From: Eumeta japonica
Taxonomy: Eukaryota; Arthropoda; Insecta; Lepidoptera; Psychidae
Assembly (NCBI GenBank): GCA_005406025.1
Contig: BGZK01000078.1
Location: 744,001 to 808,000, forward strand
Reading direction: 5' to 3'
Length of the DNA: 64,000 bases
A model generated the notes under the pieces. The model made no database searches. It had not been told where the DNA came from and saw only the letters and a program-made list of their open reading frames with translations. Position 1 is the first letter of the stretch. Each line of letters opens with the position of its first letter. Shown here one piece after another: positions 1-12,429 of the stretch. The translations under genes were made by a program, and so were the position numbers.

Positions 1-1374
1 ATATTATGAAGTGTTCACTTTTGGATTTTCAAATTTTTTTTTGTTCTTTAATTATGCAACAGTTTCGCAAATGGTGAATAATAAATATTATTAATAAATA
101 TGTGTATCAATAAAGGCCCTAAAATAGTAGTTTAGATACCAACTACCTAGAATTAAGGAGGATCTTCATTATTTCTTAGCTGTACATTAATTTAAAATTG
201 ACTTAAAAAAACTTACTTATGTAAGGTATTAATCAGTATCTTTTTTTTAAAAAACAGCAGACCTTAATTACGAGAAATTTTCACAAAAATAGTTAACTGC
301 AGAACCCTTATCAAAGGATAAGGGTTCTGCAGTTATACAGAACAACTATTTATACAGAACACACAGTTTTTACTCTAACGTTACTATACTTTGAATAAAT
401 GTAACGTGCGGCGCGCTATCTTTCTCTCCTTGAATCACATGTAAAAACAACTGATATTATCTCGTATTCCATGTAGGTCGTGGTATGCCCTACGGCCGAC
501 GATAAATCGTCCTTCTTTTGCTTAAAATATTTTAGATCTCGTTTAGGAGAAATCTAGAATAAGCGGTGTCTTCTCTCTACTAACAATTTTCGCGTGCTTC
601 TGCGTGTTGGAGGACTACTTACTATTTCATTTTATGTACATCTCGATCGTGACGACTCTTGATCCTTCTGTCATACAAAACTTATTGTCCTTTGAAAGCA
701 TATACTCGTACTTTGAAATAGTAAGTGCGTGAATCTTTTATTCTTAATTTTTTGGTGAAATTTTACATTAAAATGTATTATAGTGTAATGTAAAATCTAA
801 TTTACTATAACAAACATAAAATATCGAAACCACAAGTTTCATATTTCGCGTCAATATCTCGGTTTGAATAAGGTATATCAATTAAATCCGAGGCGATGGT
901 CGATCGAAGATCTTAAAAATTTATAAAAAATAACAGTAAAATAAACGACACATTTCCAAAGACAACAGAACAAATTACCCTTAAATATTGCAATATTATT
1001 TTTAATATTGAAACTTGTAGAGACTAATTGATTATTTACCTATTATGCTTTATAAGAAAAGACACTCTGTGAGCGGTGGCAATTCTAAGAGACTGCTTAC
1101 AGTGATATTAAACATTTTTTTTTGTGTATATTATAACGACAAAATGTAAGTGTGTATTTATAAAATGTCTTTTACAGTCTATCTTGCCAATTACATTTTT
1201 TTTCTTCAAGCTGTATACCGCTGATATGTTGATACTCCATAGAACTTTAATTTTGCTTTTCAGCCTAGTTGTAGTTGAACCTAGTGGTTATTGTTTTGTT
1301 TTACAGGAATATCACACAGAACGGAGTGTTTTTAGGGTCTTGTAGTCAAAGAAAAAGAAGGTTCTTTAGAATTT
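1..1374. other. AT-rich non-coding stretch
   Basis: No recognisable gene. It holds one perfect hairpin, listed separately, and a slightly more GC-rich pocket around 400-660. The only frame of any size (1124-1345, plus strand) has low-complexity AT-driven composition and matches no family I know. Confidence 0.6.
295..334. repeat. Perfect short hairpin, 18-bp arms
   Basis: The arm 295-312 (AACTGCAGAACCCTTATC) is exactly reverse-complementary to 317-334, leaving a loop of 4 bases. Arms this long and this perfect around so small a loop are not expected by chance in 64 kb. It belongs to a set of similar foldbacks scattered over the window. Confidence 0.95.
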
Positions 1375-1490
1375 CTATTGATGAGGGGAATAGGAGCATA
1401 CCGGCCAACAGAAAGTAGATAGTCAGTGCCGCCTATAGACACCCACAACACTTGGAGGTCACCAGTGCGTTGTCGGCCTTTAATCTGTAT
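1375..1490 (+). repeat. Dispersed repeat family 1, copy a (partial)
   Basis: This stretch shares several motifs in the same order with the copies at 3.4, 24.96, 33.99 and 38.87 kb: GTAGATAGTCA, then a CCGCC core, then CACCAGTGCGTTG followed by TCGGCCT. It is the 5' part of the longer copy at 3.4 kb. There is no coding capacity. I recall similar sequences as a common lepidopteran dispersed repeat, but its class (SINE or non-autonomous DNA element) is not settled by what I can see. Confidence 0.65.
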
Positions 1491-2242
1491 ATTCATTGGG
1501 ACAGAATACTTTAATATTTTAGTTAAAAAAATGTGGATAGAGATTTGAGTTTGGAATATCCCTATTTTTTTTAAACTCTAAAACCCAACGCAGAATTATA
1601 CTTCTTTATTTTGTACACAATGCCATTTTGTTAAAAACCGTTTTTCTCTAAGTGTTTGACCTGGTTTATTGTTATTAATTTTTGTTATCACAAATTATTA
1701 TCAAGGCACCTTTTAAAAGCTGGTAATTTTTAAGACTTCAAATAGATATGTGCATTTATTTTGCACAACTTTCTTTATCTTCTTCTCTTTCTTTTTTTTC
1801 TGGAAGATCGACAGACAAATTTAACTGTTATGAAATTGGCTAAGGCCACTTTCATATCATTCAAAATTGAGTCGAAACAATGATCTTATTGTCATAAATA
1901 TCCCGTCTCGCCACAGAACCACGAGAATCAGTAATAACTCTATATTGGAGCAATACTTGAAAGGTTTACATAAAGACTGAATAACATTTTATATAAATAC
2001 TTATAAATATAATTATACATCTATAAAAATATCTAATATCTATTAATTTGTATCTATAAAATACTATTCCATGAGTGCTTCTACATAACCTATTCAATAC
2101 GTAACATGGATTTAATACATCAAGGTTAGAAAACTTAGAAACATATTACTCAACCGAGAATCAATCTTAATTAATCTCAATTGTTTATGACGATATCTTA
2201 CTCACTAACCTATGAAGGCGGCTCACAGCGCAATGTATTACA
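1491..2242. other. AT-rich non-coding stretch, nothing recognised
   Basis: No supported gene, repeat arm or structured RNA was seen here. Confidence 0.6.
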
Positions 2243-2715
2243 AAAAAAATTTGGTTGCCTGTAAAGTCGGTATACGGGCGAAAGTTTTACGTGACAACGA
2301 CTTTGAATGGTAAAATCATTTTAATGTGAATATTCATTCGTATAGTAGGAAGAAGGATGAAATAATAGTAACAATTTAAAACATTTATTTATACAAAGAA
2401 TTATATTTAAAACATTAATTTATACAAAGAATCTCGCACTGAATTTCATATTAACAAAATTTTATTTTTACCTTTACACATACATACGTATTTATATACA
2501 AATATACATACAATAACTTGCAATACATTTGCAAGCTATGCACTAATTCTCTAGTGCTGCGCGCGCGGCAGACCGATCATAGTTGAGTGGGAGAGAGACG
2601 CAAGGCATTCGGCGGGCCTCTCTCTCGTTCGGTGACTCATCGTTACGTTACCGAGCGTTACACTTTTTCAAAGTGACTCCCAGCCGCAACCTAATTTAAG
2701 ACGTTGTCACGTCAA
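2243..2715 (-). mobile_element. Interspersed element of about 473 bp; inverted near-identical partner at 50.5 kb
   Basis: Read on the minus strand, this stretch matches 50457-50930 almost base for base. In the parts I compared the differences are one or two single-base changes plus 1-2 base indels near CACTTTTTC and near the GGTTGCCTGT end. Similarity stops abruptly at both sides: after GACGTTGTCACGTCAA at 2715, and near AATTTGGTTGCCTGT at about 2243. It has no open frame. It contains an internal tandem duplication of a roughly 30-base AT-rich unit (TTTATACAAAGAAT, about 2375-2435) and a GC-rich core (about 2555-2700). Both ends carry a version of CGTGACAACG in opposite orientation, so a non-autonomous DNA transposon is plausible, but class and family are not determined. 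Its high identity makes it the youngest repeat here. Confidence 0.85.
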
Positions 2716-3399
2716 AAACTTTTTAAAAACTCTAGTCTGTTACGTAGTTATTACATACGTGTAGCTAAACTCTGCCATTTTCACTCAAATATTACCACCA
2801 GAATGCCAGATGCGACGGCATATTTCGATGCGAAATGAACAAAATTACTCCTTTGCGATCCCCAAATTGCCAGGGAAATAATTTAGACCTCTTTCTCCAT
2901 TTACGTCGACTGAAATAATAAAAGAGGGCGCGTTACGGCTGAAATTTATCACCACGTCCTTAAATTTTACTATGATCGGATAAGATCCACGGGTAATACG
3001 GAGTTCCTGGTCTAAAGGAATACGCCTTAAGTTTCACGCAATAGCACATGTTTTTCATTTAGAATAAATGCTGGTAGAAATCGTTGAACTAGGAGTTATT
3101 TTACTATACATACAAAGATATCTAATATGAAAAAGAAATAGAAATAGGTATTATGTGAGTATTACAAAAAAAAATAGCATTTTAAATCATAGATTTGTAT
3201 AATAGTGAAATAGCTTTTGTCAGCTGCAACATCCTTCGTGCAGTTCAAATCTATTCAGTTTCAACACCAGCCAGACATTATAAGAAAAGGCACGTAGATA
3301 TTTGTCATAGTTAAGGGTAGTTTGTAATTAGAGCAAAAACAAACCGATATTAGTATTGGCAACTTGAGTCAGCAGAACAATATATGGGAATAGTAATTT
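2716..3399. other. Non-coding stretch, nothing recognised
   Basis: A slightly less AT-rich patch at 2770-3020 has no coding signature that I can support. No repeat match was found within the window. Confidence 0.5.
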
Positions 3400-3720
3400 T
3401 TTTATAGCGATATCTAGCGGAATTCGAGAAGGCGAACTATCAAAGAGTAGATAGTCACAGCCGCTCATTGACATTGGCAACCCCAGAACAATCATCAGTA
3501 TGTTGCCGGCCTCTTGGGAGAGAATAGGATATCTAATAGAGGAGATTGCGTTAATGGGAGAGGAGGGAATGGTACATCGGAACCCTCACTCACTGAACGA
3601 AAAGCAGCGCAGCGAAAACGGCTACTTCATGCATGTCCATACTCTGTGAGAGTGTGGTATTTTGCCGGCACAATAAACAAATGCATGTACGAATATATAA
3701 ATATACCGGATGTGGTTCTT
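3400..3720 (+). repeat. Dispersed repeat family 1, copy b (most complete)
   Basis: This is the fullest copy in the window. It shows, in order, GTAGATAGTCAC, AGCCGCTCATTGACATTGG, TTGCCGGCCTCTTGGGA, GAATAGGATATCTAATAG, a GGGAGAGGAGGGAATGG purine run, CACTCACTGAACGAAA, then GTGAGAGTGTGGTATTTTGC and CCGGCACAAT. The copies at 24.96 and 38.87 kb keep the same order. The 70-residue frame 3514-3726 lies inside the repeat and is not a gene. Confidence 0.75.
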
Positions 3721-6700
3721 TTGTGATATCGTTAATGTTTTTACAGATATATGAGTCTTCAGGTGGCCATCATTTACTTTGTAATATATCGTAGGACTCA
3801 TTTTTATGTATTATATGTTTAAGGTGAAGGAACGTATCAACGGTGCGGTACAGACTAAAGGTTGTCGTTTTCACTTGGACATCCAGAATATGTTGGATGC
3901 CTCATATTATATTTCTTTTCCATTAATGTGTCTTATCTATCTTCCACTTGCAGGTGTACCATCATATTCCGTATATGTCACTTCTTTTTCCTATTTTGCT
4001 TCAGCATTCCCTTTGACTGCCAGTTAATCTTGCTATATGTCTTCAAAACGTTGAAGGTTTTAATTACATTCTATTGTAACCGAGTAACAATTACGTTCTG
4101 TCTAAAAGCATCATCTCAGGTGACACGGAGCGGCTATTTTTTTTTATCAGTTTGATACTATGCCTCTGACTCGATCTAGCGGTAACTGTCTCTAGTTTGA
4201 CGACTTTCGATAGTTGTACTCAACTATAATTTGCAAATATAATTTGTTAACTCTTTTCATGACAAAAATAAGTCACATATTTAATGTGTATATGTTATGT
4301 GTATTTTAAGTGTCTCTATGAACTATACATTACTATTGAAACACTTTCTTATTTTACTACATTGCTATATTTGTCACACATATCATGTTTTTACATTAAT
4401 AACATACACCAATAAAACTATAGACAAACACACGACTACTTAGTAATTACATTGTCTCGTCAATTTTCTCATTGAGGTCTCTCCAGCACTAACTTTCTGT
4501 GGCTAACGTCTGTACTCTATACAGGCATATCTCGTTGCGGTTAACTTTCGACTAATTTCATCATGTAGTTTTGGTGTAATGCCGTACGAGTGCGTATTAA
4601 AATTTCACTCTCACTTTTATCTTAACGTGCCGCAAAATAACATTTGATAGTAAACTCCGTTTTTAACGAATAGACAGATGGGATGGATACACAATCAAAT
4701 GAGATTAGTGAAGGTATCGACTGGAAAATGGGTCACTGAAAATTCTCATACGAAATTGAATGAAACGAAAACTCGTATTTGAGAAGATATGGCTTATAAT
4801 GTTTTGTGTTTCAAACGATTCAAGAACAAAATAAAAAATAAGCCAACGCACAATATTTGATAGTATGCAAGAGATATACAAGAAGCAGGTAGTGCGATTC
4901 TTGTTTTATTGTGACCTCTAGTATATCATACAGGTTGTAGGTAGGTTCAGAGTGAATAATCAACTTACATTAATAACTCAATGGAAGCCACCCAACAATA
5001 AATATCAGAATAAAAAGGATACAAGAATTATCAAATCTTCACAACAAAAGATGGAGTGCCAAGTTTCATAAAACATTTCTTTGAACAAATTTCTTATCTT
5101 GTTCTATCTTGTATAACTGAATAATCACATATTACTATTCGTTAATTATCTATAAATCACATCATAAAAACCATAAAGTTCTTCATAAACTTTCGATAAA
5201 ACAATACATCATGAATATTTCGCCAATGAATTCACTCATTTATATTTATAATTGTTCCTTATGTACAAGTATACAATAAATTATACAATTAACGATAAGG
5301 TAAACAATCAACATATAGTAAATGATGTAATACGTAAAATATGTGTAATAATGAAACGACAATATAAAAATAAAATATATTAACAGATGATAATACAGCA
5401 AAAAAAAAAATAACATTGGATTACTCACTTGCTTAATAAATGTTTGTCAATGTGACACAATTTACAGATGACAAGTCAATCAAAGTAAGAATTGAATAAC
5501 ATTTAAATATTAAAATAAATGCTTTTCAATTGCTTTTTATTTAAGATCTATAGTTTAAATCTGATTACAAATGAAAAAAGATGTTTCACTTTTAATTGAA
5601 ACGAATTGTTAAAAATACACAATGAAATTTCGTTCAGAAGCTGTAATTAAATTGCGAATTTACGTGGAAAATTAAAATTACCTGGTGAACACCGACATAA
5701 ATTTTGAAATGGTACAAACTAATGATGGAATTAACGGACACTTCAATGCAATTTTTATCATATGATCTACTTTTTTCTATATTGTTTCATAGTAATGGGG
5801 GAGACTTTTCTAAAACTTACCCATTCCTAAACCGTATCCCGATATTATTTTCTAACGAAAAAGGCAGTAGTGATACAGGTCACAAAAAAATAAATTACTA
5901 GTCCGCCGCGTTGTCTGACCTCCATCAAAATATTTTGCCCGCTATTTTGTCGAGAAATATTCTAAGAGCAATCTCACTATTACCTCACAAATTTTTTGCT
6001 CATTTCATAAGCATTTTCATTAATATTCATCCCGAGTAACCGATCTTAACAGAGTAAGATTAAATTACAAATATATCTGATAATGAATTGCTTGTAATTA
6101 TTAACCTTTACCAGTTTTATTTTTCATTTGTAGCACATTTCAAATGCTTTTGCGCACTTAAATCGTGCTCGAAATTTTAGATCATTTTATACGGGTACGA
6201 ATAAGTATACAATATTTTATTTCTGTTGAGGGTTGTCATGTCTAAACGGAATTATAATACGTAGTTGCTAGATGATATAGAATGAACACAGTAAAAAAAG
6301 TTTATAATTCGACGAGGCTTGTTTATACATATAATTTATATACCTACATAGTATGTGCGTGTGCGTGTGCGTCTAGTATGATGTATGTTTTTATATAAAT
6401 AATTTATTGTTATTATGAGACTGATAATAATGATAGGATCTCAAAGTAGAATAAATTAATGTGTTCTCTAGTAATTGTTACATATTTTAACAACCTCACT
6501 ATTCAAGTAGAAGGCGAGAATAGAAAAAGAAAAGATTTTCGGAAACTTCAATCTCTTTTTGATGTTATGGCGCGTTACGATAAGGAGTAAAATTTTTTGA
6601 TAAAATGACACGACTTGTCATTCGGCCAGCTTTGTGTTTTGTCGGCTCTTTCAGATTCATTAATACCTCGGTTGAATGCTTACGTATACAGTACAACGTA

Positions 6701-7059
6701 CGAAAATTTTCCGCTGTGAAGTTCATCACGAAAGCGTCGCAAAAAGCGTAAAATAGAAAAGCGGCGAAGGAGAAAGAAAGGTTGGGGAGCGTTATACCTA
6801 CGCAGTATATCATTAGAATAAAATATAATGATATTCATTTCCCTAATTCGTATGTTACATTTTGTCCACAGGTCAATGGTGTATTCGGCCTCTGGGTGTG
6901 TCAATTTTTTACGATCTGCTTATGTTAGTCTGAAAAATCTGTAGAAATGTCACGAAGTATGTACTGTGTGCTTGTTAGTGTGTACAGAATTAATTTATAC
7001 AAATTTACAATGGTCTTTCATATTACCTTATCCTATTTATAATAATTACAGTCTATGGA
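3721..7059. other. Long AT-rich non-coding stretch
   Basis: No supported gene. The overlapping frames at 3806-4155 and the one at 5246-5428 (minus) are hydrophobic or AT-driven and match nothing. A (GTGTGC)-type run lies near 6355-6372. The patch 6540-6900 is somewhat more GC-rich and has two overlapping minus-strand frames of 74-82 residues that I do not recognise; the basic, arginine-rich composition of one looks like read-through of repetitive sequence. Confidence 0.5.
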
Positions 7060-8760
7060 GACGTGGAGCAGTCGTTCGCTTGCTGAGCGGTCAACTCTTG
7101 TCTTTGATATATAGTTTATTTCACCTAATATAGTATTAGTTAAGAGGAAGTCGTGCTGTCTGTGTCCAAAGTAGGCGTCACCAGGGGTCTCTAAATCCTC
7201 AATGCATATTTCGTGGAGTCGGAGAAGTATATCTTCTTACAAATCTTGTGCACTAAGGTGCCATAGATCCCAATCGAGCATTTCCCATAGTTTCGTGGTC
7301 TCTAGGTGTCTTGGGAATTGTCCAGTGGTTTTAAGAGCCATTCCATATTGACGTTCAATTTTAAGTAGGTTGCTCTTACTGTAACGTGAGAGTAGTTATG
7401 CCACTCCATAATCTAACATAGAGAGTAGACCGGCCTGAACGGCGGCAAGTTTCACTGTAAGGTCTGTCTTGGCGTGCCAGCCTACGATAAGAGTTAGCGC
7501 GCCGCGTACTCGTCACGCCTTCTGCACCACGTAAACATCTGTTCGCCCATGGTCGTGGTTCTGTCTAAGTGTACACAGAGATATTTTATGTTGTTTTTAT
7601 ATTCGATTACCTCGTTTCGGATGCGAATAGTTTTGCAGTAATTTCTCTTGTGGGTGAATATGGCACACTTCATTTTGTCTACGCTGCAATTTAGCCCCTA
7701 GCGACGGTAGAAGTTAATGATGGTACTGGTGACCCAGCCCGCACGACGTGTTGCTCAATTCGGGTTAGGAGATCTATTGAGGATGCACAAATCATCGGCA
7801 TATTGGGAGAGTTTGAGTCCGCGGGTGCAGCCCCACTGGTCCCAAATGTCATGCACATACAAGTTGAAAGTGACCGGGCCCAGGCTAGAGACCTGAGAGA
7901 CTCCCTGTGGTACCGATTTCTCATCGCCGTTGTTGGTTCTGAAGCACCCATAAGTTTTGCAACTGCTCAGGTAATTTTTTTTAACTTTGATAATTTTGTT
8001 CGGGATATCGGCTGTTTGAAGCTTCTTCATCAAACCTTCGTGATTTATGAAGTCAAAGGCTTTCCAGAGATCCATCGACACCATGGTCACGCTCTCCTTT
8101 GCTTCCAGCGTGTCCGTTATAAATTTGCCGGTACGAAGGATCTGCGTGCCTGTTTCTCTGTTTCTGATAAAGCCATGTTGAAACAGCGGTTGCAGTCTGT
8201 CGGCCGTCTGTCGCAGGTGCGACATGGGGAGATATTTATGTAGTTTACCCATTACGTTGAGAAGGGTGATGGGTCGGTACGATTTGGCGTTCTGTTGGTT
8301 CTTGTTTGCTTTGTGTAGAAAGATGTACTCCCCGATTTTCAATCTGCTTGGATAATAACCTGTTAGTAATAGGTAGTTAGCTATAGATTTGTATCTGATG
8401 AGAAAAGGATAGCCTCCGAGTTTGAGAGCATCCGCTTTGATTTTGTCCGGGTCAGGCGCTTTCTTATTTTTAAAAGTAATCTTAGTTCGGAGTCCCTGCC
8501 ACTCATGGAATTTGTTAATTACATTAATTTGTGTGCAGTTCCATCAGGCAACTGCGTATTGTGTTTCATTGTCCGCGGAAATTTCATTTACACTAATTAA
8601 TTTATATTCACTATTGTTTGCATTATTTATAATTGTACTGTACGTGTCCATCTCACTATTTTTGGGAGAACCTGGAGGCCCTAATTTACTCTCCACAATC
8701 ATATCGACCTGTCTCGGACTGATGTAATTGATAGTATTGCATTTGGTTGAAGGCTCTAAT
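7060..8760 (-). pseudogene. Non-LTR retrotransposon reverse-transcriptase relic
   Basis: This is a degenerate minus-strand RT of a LINE. Reading from about 8510 downwards there is KAPDPDKI (RT entry), YRPITLLN, a template-contact block FQHGFIRNRET, motif A with FDFINHEGL, the turn PQGVSQVSSLGPVTFNLY, and the catalytic motif YADD at about 7790-7802. The frame is intact for 195 residues (7755-8342), then shifts. Downstream (about 7720-7100) the post-catalytic part is readable across frameshifts and stops: VDKMKCAIFTHKRN, a YLCVHLDRT block, then a decayed C-terminal thumb and connection. The upstream part (8520-8760) is readable as KLGPPGSPKNSEM with a stop after it. The clade is not certain; the layout fits the I/Jockey superfamily. 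The 146-residue plus-strand frame at 7803-8243 is its antisense shadow. There is no poly(A) end and no intact ORF, so it cannot be active. Confidence 0.9.
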
Positions 8761-10102
8761 GGTTTTTACTTTGCTTTGAGCACGGTTAACACAAAAGGCG
8801 CCGGCACGGGTCTGCGAGTTCTTTGTTTTAATGACCGCCAGATGTGGCCAGGCGTAGGCGTCGTCGGCTGCGGACCTTGTCGTGGCACACGTGTGCTCGC
8901 AGAGGCAGCCGAGACCGAAGTCTATATCATTAGCAGCCAATTTAGAGTAGCAAAGTTTCGTACATTATACTGTATCAGTATGAGTGTATTTACGTAGTTT
9001 ATTATACTAACCATCAGAATTTTATCCGTGAATATTGATATGAGTGAATTTGTGAATTAAATCATTACAAGTGTTAATTATTTTTACATATATTAATGTA
9101 CAATTGAAGATCAATAAACTTAATAGTGATGTGAAATCAGATAAATCTAATTTCACATCACTTTCAATGAATGATGAAAATGTATTTTTTTTGTAAGCGA
9201 TTTTATATTACTAAAAAATAATATAATAAAATAAAACTAATATTTGTTTACTAATAATCATCTGAATAGATTATTAAATATTTTTTTTTAGATGGATAGA
9301 ATTAAACTAAGTCATCCACGCCGGTTCAATGCGGTTCGGGGTACTATAGCAACATTGAAGGAAATTTTTCTGAAATGTAATTTTTTTAAGATTTTTAATT
9401 GCTTAAGTTAATAACTTTGTTAGTTAGTCATATAATACATATTATTTAACCGTACATTAAATGTATGTCACTTAAATGTTCAATTTCCTCTTATCTAATT
9501 GATTGGCAATCATTGACAATTGAAATATCTCAATTTGAATTGTTTTAATAAATTGAAGAACCAATAAAAAAATTTAACCTATAATTTTCTTATGTTTTAT
9601 GGAGAAGTATGTGTATGTGTGTATGAGATTAGATTATTACGAATTTACATACTTTATCAATAAGATGGTTGATAACAAAGTCAATCATACATATCGATGG
9701 TTAGATCTAAAACGCGTCGGCCCGGAAAAGATTTAGCGAAGGCCCTTTCCTAACATTTTGTAACGACACGCGATCGAAAGTTGAGCCCTTCGTGATTCGG
9801 GCCATTTTCACGTAATCCCAATAATTTATATCAGAAAGTGAAAAATTGCAGCAATCGCTTTAACGGTTTGGAGACCTTTCTAACTTCAGTAATTGCAGTC
9901 TACGGAGCGCGGCGAGAGAGGGCGCGACCAGCCAGCGGACGTAAAATAGTAATACCTGAACTCATATAATCTAAAGACTCTGTGTTACTTTTCAAAGAGT
10001 CTGAGGTCGAGTGATGTCGTTTAACTACACAAAGCGATCTGAATATGACTTTCCTCCTTGATTTTTTTCAAGTGATAAACAATAAAAAATTAAAACAATA
10101 AT
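8761..10102. other. Non-coding stretch with one hairpin and a GC-richer pocket
   Basis: The minus-strand frame 8686-8940 continues upstream of the RT relic and may be older LINE sequence, but it has no recognisable motif. The segment 9700-9970 is clearly more GC-rich than its surroundings and non-repetitive within the window, with runs such as CGCGATCGAAAGTTGAGCCC and GGAGCGCGGCGAGAGAGG. It is a candidate conserved non-coding element and nothing more can be said. Confidence 0.45.
9125..9162. repeat. Perfect short hairpin, 13-bp arms
   Basis: AGTGATGTGAAAT at 9125-9137 is reverse-complementary to 9150-9162. Inside the loop a further AGAT/ATCT pair extends the stem past one mismatch. One of the window's foldback set. 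Confidence 0.95.
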
Positions 10103-11560
10103 CTATACTATTATATAAGTCTGTAGCGCCTGACTGAACATAAAATTTTTTGTGCAATTTTTTTCTCTATCTATTTTGTGTAAGAAATTCTATTCCTTTA
10201 CGCTGGTATATTTAATTCACATAAGGATATGTTTTAAATAATAAATCAAAGTAACTAAAATAGAAATCGAAAAAAACTAAAAGTCTCATTGATTCTTCGA
10301 CATGCGCTGCCTAATTTTTTGTAATAACGAAACAAAATGTGCAACAAAAATAATTATTAATAACTTCACAAAAAAATCCGTAACACCATGTGTCCGAGTT
10401 TAGTATTTCAGCTACAGAGACGGTTTTTATATTGATAGTGAAGTAAAATTTACAGTCGTTAATATCATATATATTAAAATCGCTCAAACTGTGGGAGGGT
10501 AAGGCTTAGCAGAGGCGTAGGTAAAATCTGACACAATAATCGGTATGGAAACGTCATGGATAGAGAGTTTATGAATTAGTGAAGCACTGCACTGAACAAT
10601 ATAAAATGAAATTTTATCATTAGAGGAAAACGATTTACCGACTCCATTCACCGCGGATCCTCAAAACTATAAGCCCGAACAAAAGGGGGTTTGATTTGGT
10701 GATAGGTCATATAATATTAGGATCCCCTTTTCTCTATAAGGGGGGTTGAATTTTGTATGAAACTCTACAGCGACTATGAAATATGGTACAAATTTTGCTT
10801 AGTAAAAGTGGTGAGATGCGTCCTTCACAATTAGGCGGGGAGGAGTGGGGTTTTGAAGTGTATAAAAATGAGTACGTCTTTTGTTCTTTTGTTTGCGTGC
10901 CCAATCCCTTCATTCAATTTTTACATAACTGGCAGTATGGTGTATGCGCGAATAAGTAGATTTCTGAGAAACAAAACTAACATTCGTATCTGACGTTATC
11001 TGCGTATTTGCACTATTGAAACGAACTACTAAGCCGATTCCAAGATCACTTCATTAAGAAAAAGCTCCTTGAATAAAATAGACTATTAAAATCTCGCTTT
11101 GCCTTTGTCTGCATATTTATGTTGTTCCAGATTCTTAAAATAAATATTCTCTCTTTGAAAGCTACAGTATCGAGAAGTAATGTAGCGTAAATTTTACTTT
11201 GATACTAGCATTTACTCGACTTCGCTCAAATTCGAACTCTGACCGGTAATGGAATTGAAATTATAAACGGGGCGACAAGCAGAATCGAGAGTTGGGACCA
11301 GAAGAATTCGAAATCGAGGATGGTACCAAGATCGGCATCGACTATGGGACCAAAATTAGAATTAAGAGCAAGCTTGGAATTTTAATAGGAAACAGTAACG
11401 GGACGAATATTTGGAGTGGCACCGGGATCTACTGTATCGGAATCTACTGAAATCAAGACCGGGTGTTAAAATCAGGACCAAGTTTGTAATCGGTCGATAT
11501 GTAAGATGGAGGAATTCATAGTACGTCTACGCGGCCGGAGCCGCGAGTGGAACCTAGTAC
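10103..11560 (+). repeat. Dispersed repeat family 2, copy a (longest)
   Basis: This repeat has no coding capacity and shares colinear blocks with 36590-37260: GGTTGAATTTTGTATGAAAC, a GTATAAAAATG block, ATTTCTGA, CATTCGTATCTGACGTT, TCTGCATATTT, then TTTGATACTAG followed by the GACCGGTAATGGAAT block. It ends near TCTACGCGGCCGGAGCCGCG, a terminus also seen in copy c (TCTACGCGGGCGGAGTCGCG at about 21723). It may start at about 10103 (AATCTATACTATTATATAAG). I recall this start/end pair from non-autonomous lepidopteran elements, but the boundaries are approximate. Confidence 0.65.
11265..11490 (+). repeat. Degenerate purine-rich sub-repeats inside family 2
   Basis: A run of loosely repeated units built on GGGACCAAGATCGG / GAATCGAGA / GAAATCGAGGATGG, about 20-30 bases each, lies in the 3' third of repeat copy a. 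The same style recurs at 21420-21680, 23755-23860 and 37030-37230, always downstream of a GACCGGTAATGG-like motif. It therefore belongs to the element and is not an independent satellite. Confidence 0.65.
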
Positions 11561-12004
11561 GTAAATAAAATTGTACATTAAATTTGAAAAAAATTAGATC
11601 ATATAAGTTAGTTCACCTAACTCTGTTTTCAAATATTCCCCATTATATATTGGAAAATGGATATCCCAACTTGTAAAATATTATGTGAAAATCGCCTTTA
11701 CACGTCTCCTTTGAAATAAGGTCATGTACAATTTTTAAGCCCCCCTGCTTCTCAGAACCCTAAAGTAATAAATGAATGTCTCTGTAAGTGATTACTCTCT
11801 TGACGTAGTGGTGGAAAAATTAAATTAATTAATTTAAAGGTGTATTACAGAAACTTATAATAGTACCTATAGCCTATAAAAAAAAACAAACTGTAAGGAT
11901 GTTACGACAGGGCAGTTTTTTGTGTAACCACACGAAAAGGACGTAACGATATATGGAACAAATTTTCATCATAAGCGATTTTTTTTACGTTGGTTAAGTC
12001 ACGA
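11561..12004. other. Non-coding stretch, nothing recognised
   Basis: AT-rich with no gene or structured element that I can support. Confidence 0.55.
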
Positions 12005-12420
12005 TCACAAGCCGGCGGCGGTTTACGAGGCATCGCGAAACGGCCCGACGACATAAAACATAATATGAATCACTCGCGCTTGTACGGCGCGGGCCGTCGC
12101 AAGGTTACGGTGTTCCGTTTGAAAGTTTGACTAAGCCGAAACACGCTAATGGAACGTGAAATTTACACCGCGCGGCAACGCCCATCGGCGCCGGCCGAAC
12201 CATTGTCCCTTAATTAGGGTACCGCCGGTACACGAGCCGGCGGGCCCTTGTCGTCGCCCGCTTGCGTTGCTTCTCTACCGTAAACTTTTCTACATGTTTT
12301 ATTCCCTTCCATAAACTTACGCGCGATGAGCGCGCGCGTCTAGGGTATTTTATTGCGTGTAGAAATTTGCAGACCTCATTAATATCCCCTTTCAAATTCC
12401 TGCATTTCTTTTTCATTTTA
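12005..12420. other. GC-rich, CpG-bearing non-coding block
   Basis: The base composition jumps from AT-rich to GC-rich, with AAGCCGGCGGCGG, GTACGGCGCGGGCCGTCGC, CGGCGCCGGCC and GATGAGCGCGCGCG, plus a TTAATTA core (about 12211). No open frame in it resembles a protein. It is not repeated elsewhere in the window. A conserved non-coding or regulatory block is the best guess; an unrecognised exon cannot be ruled out without comparison to a related species. Confidence 0.4.
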
Positions 12421-12429
12421 ATGTTCATA

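Noticed and set aside
295..334. Hairpins as microRNA precursors
   Set aside because: Stems are perfect and short with tiny loops, unlike typical insect pre-miRNAs of about 60-80 bases with bulges. None shows a 22-base duplex plus flanking stem. Small-RNA data would be needed to reopen this.
7803..8243. 146-residue plus-strand frame
   Set aside because: It lies exactly antisense to the RT relic with YADD on the minus strand, so it is a shadow.
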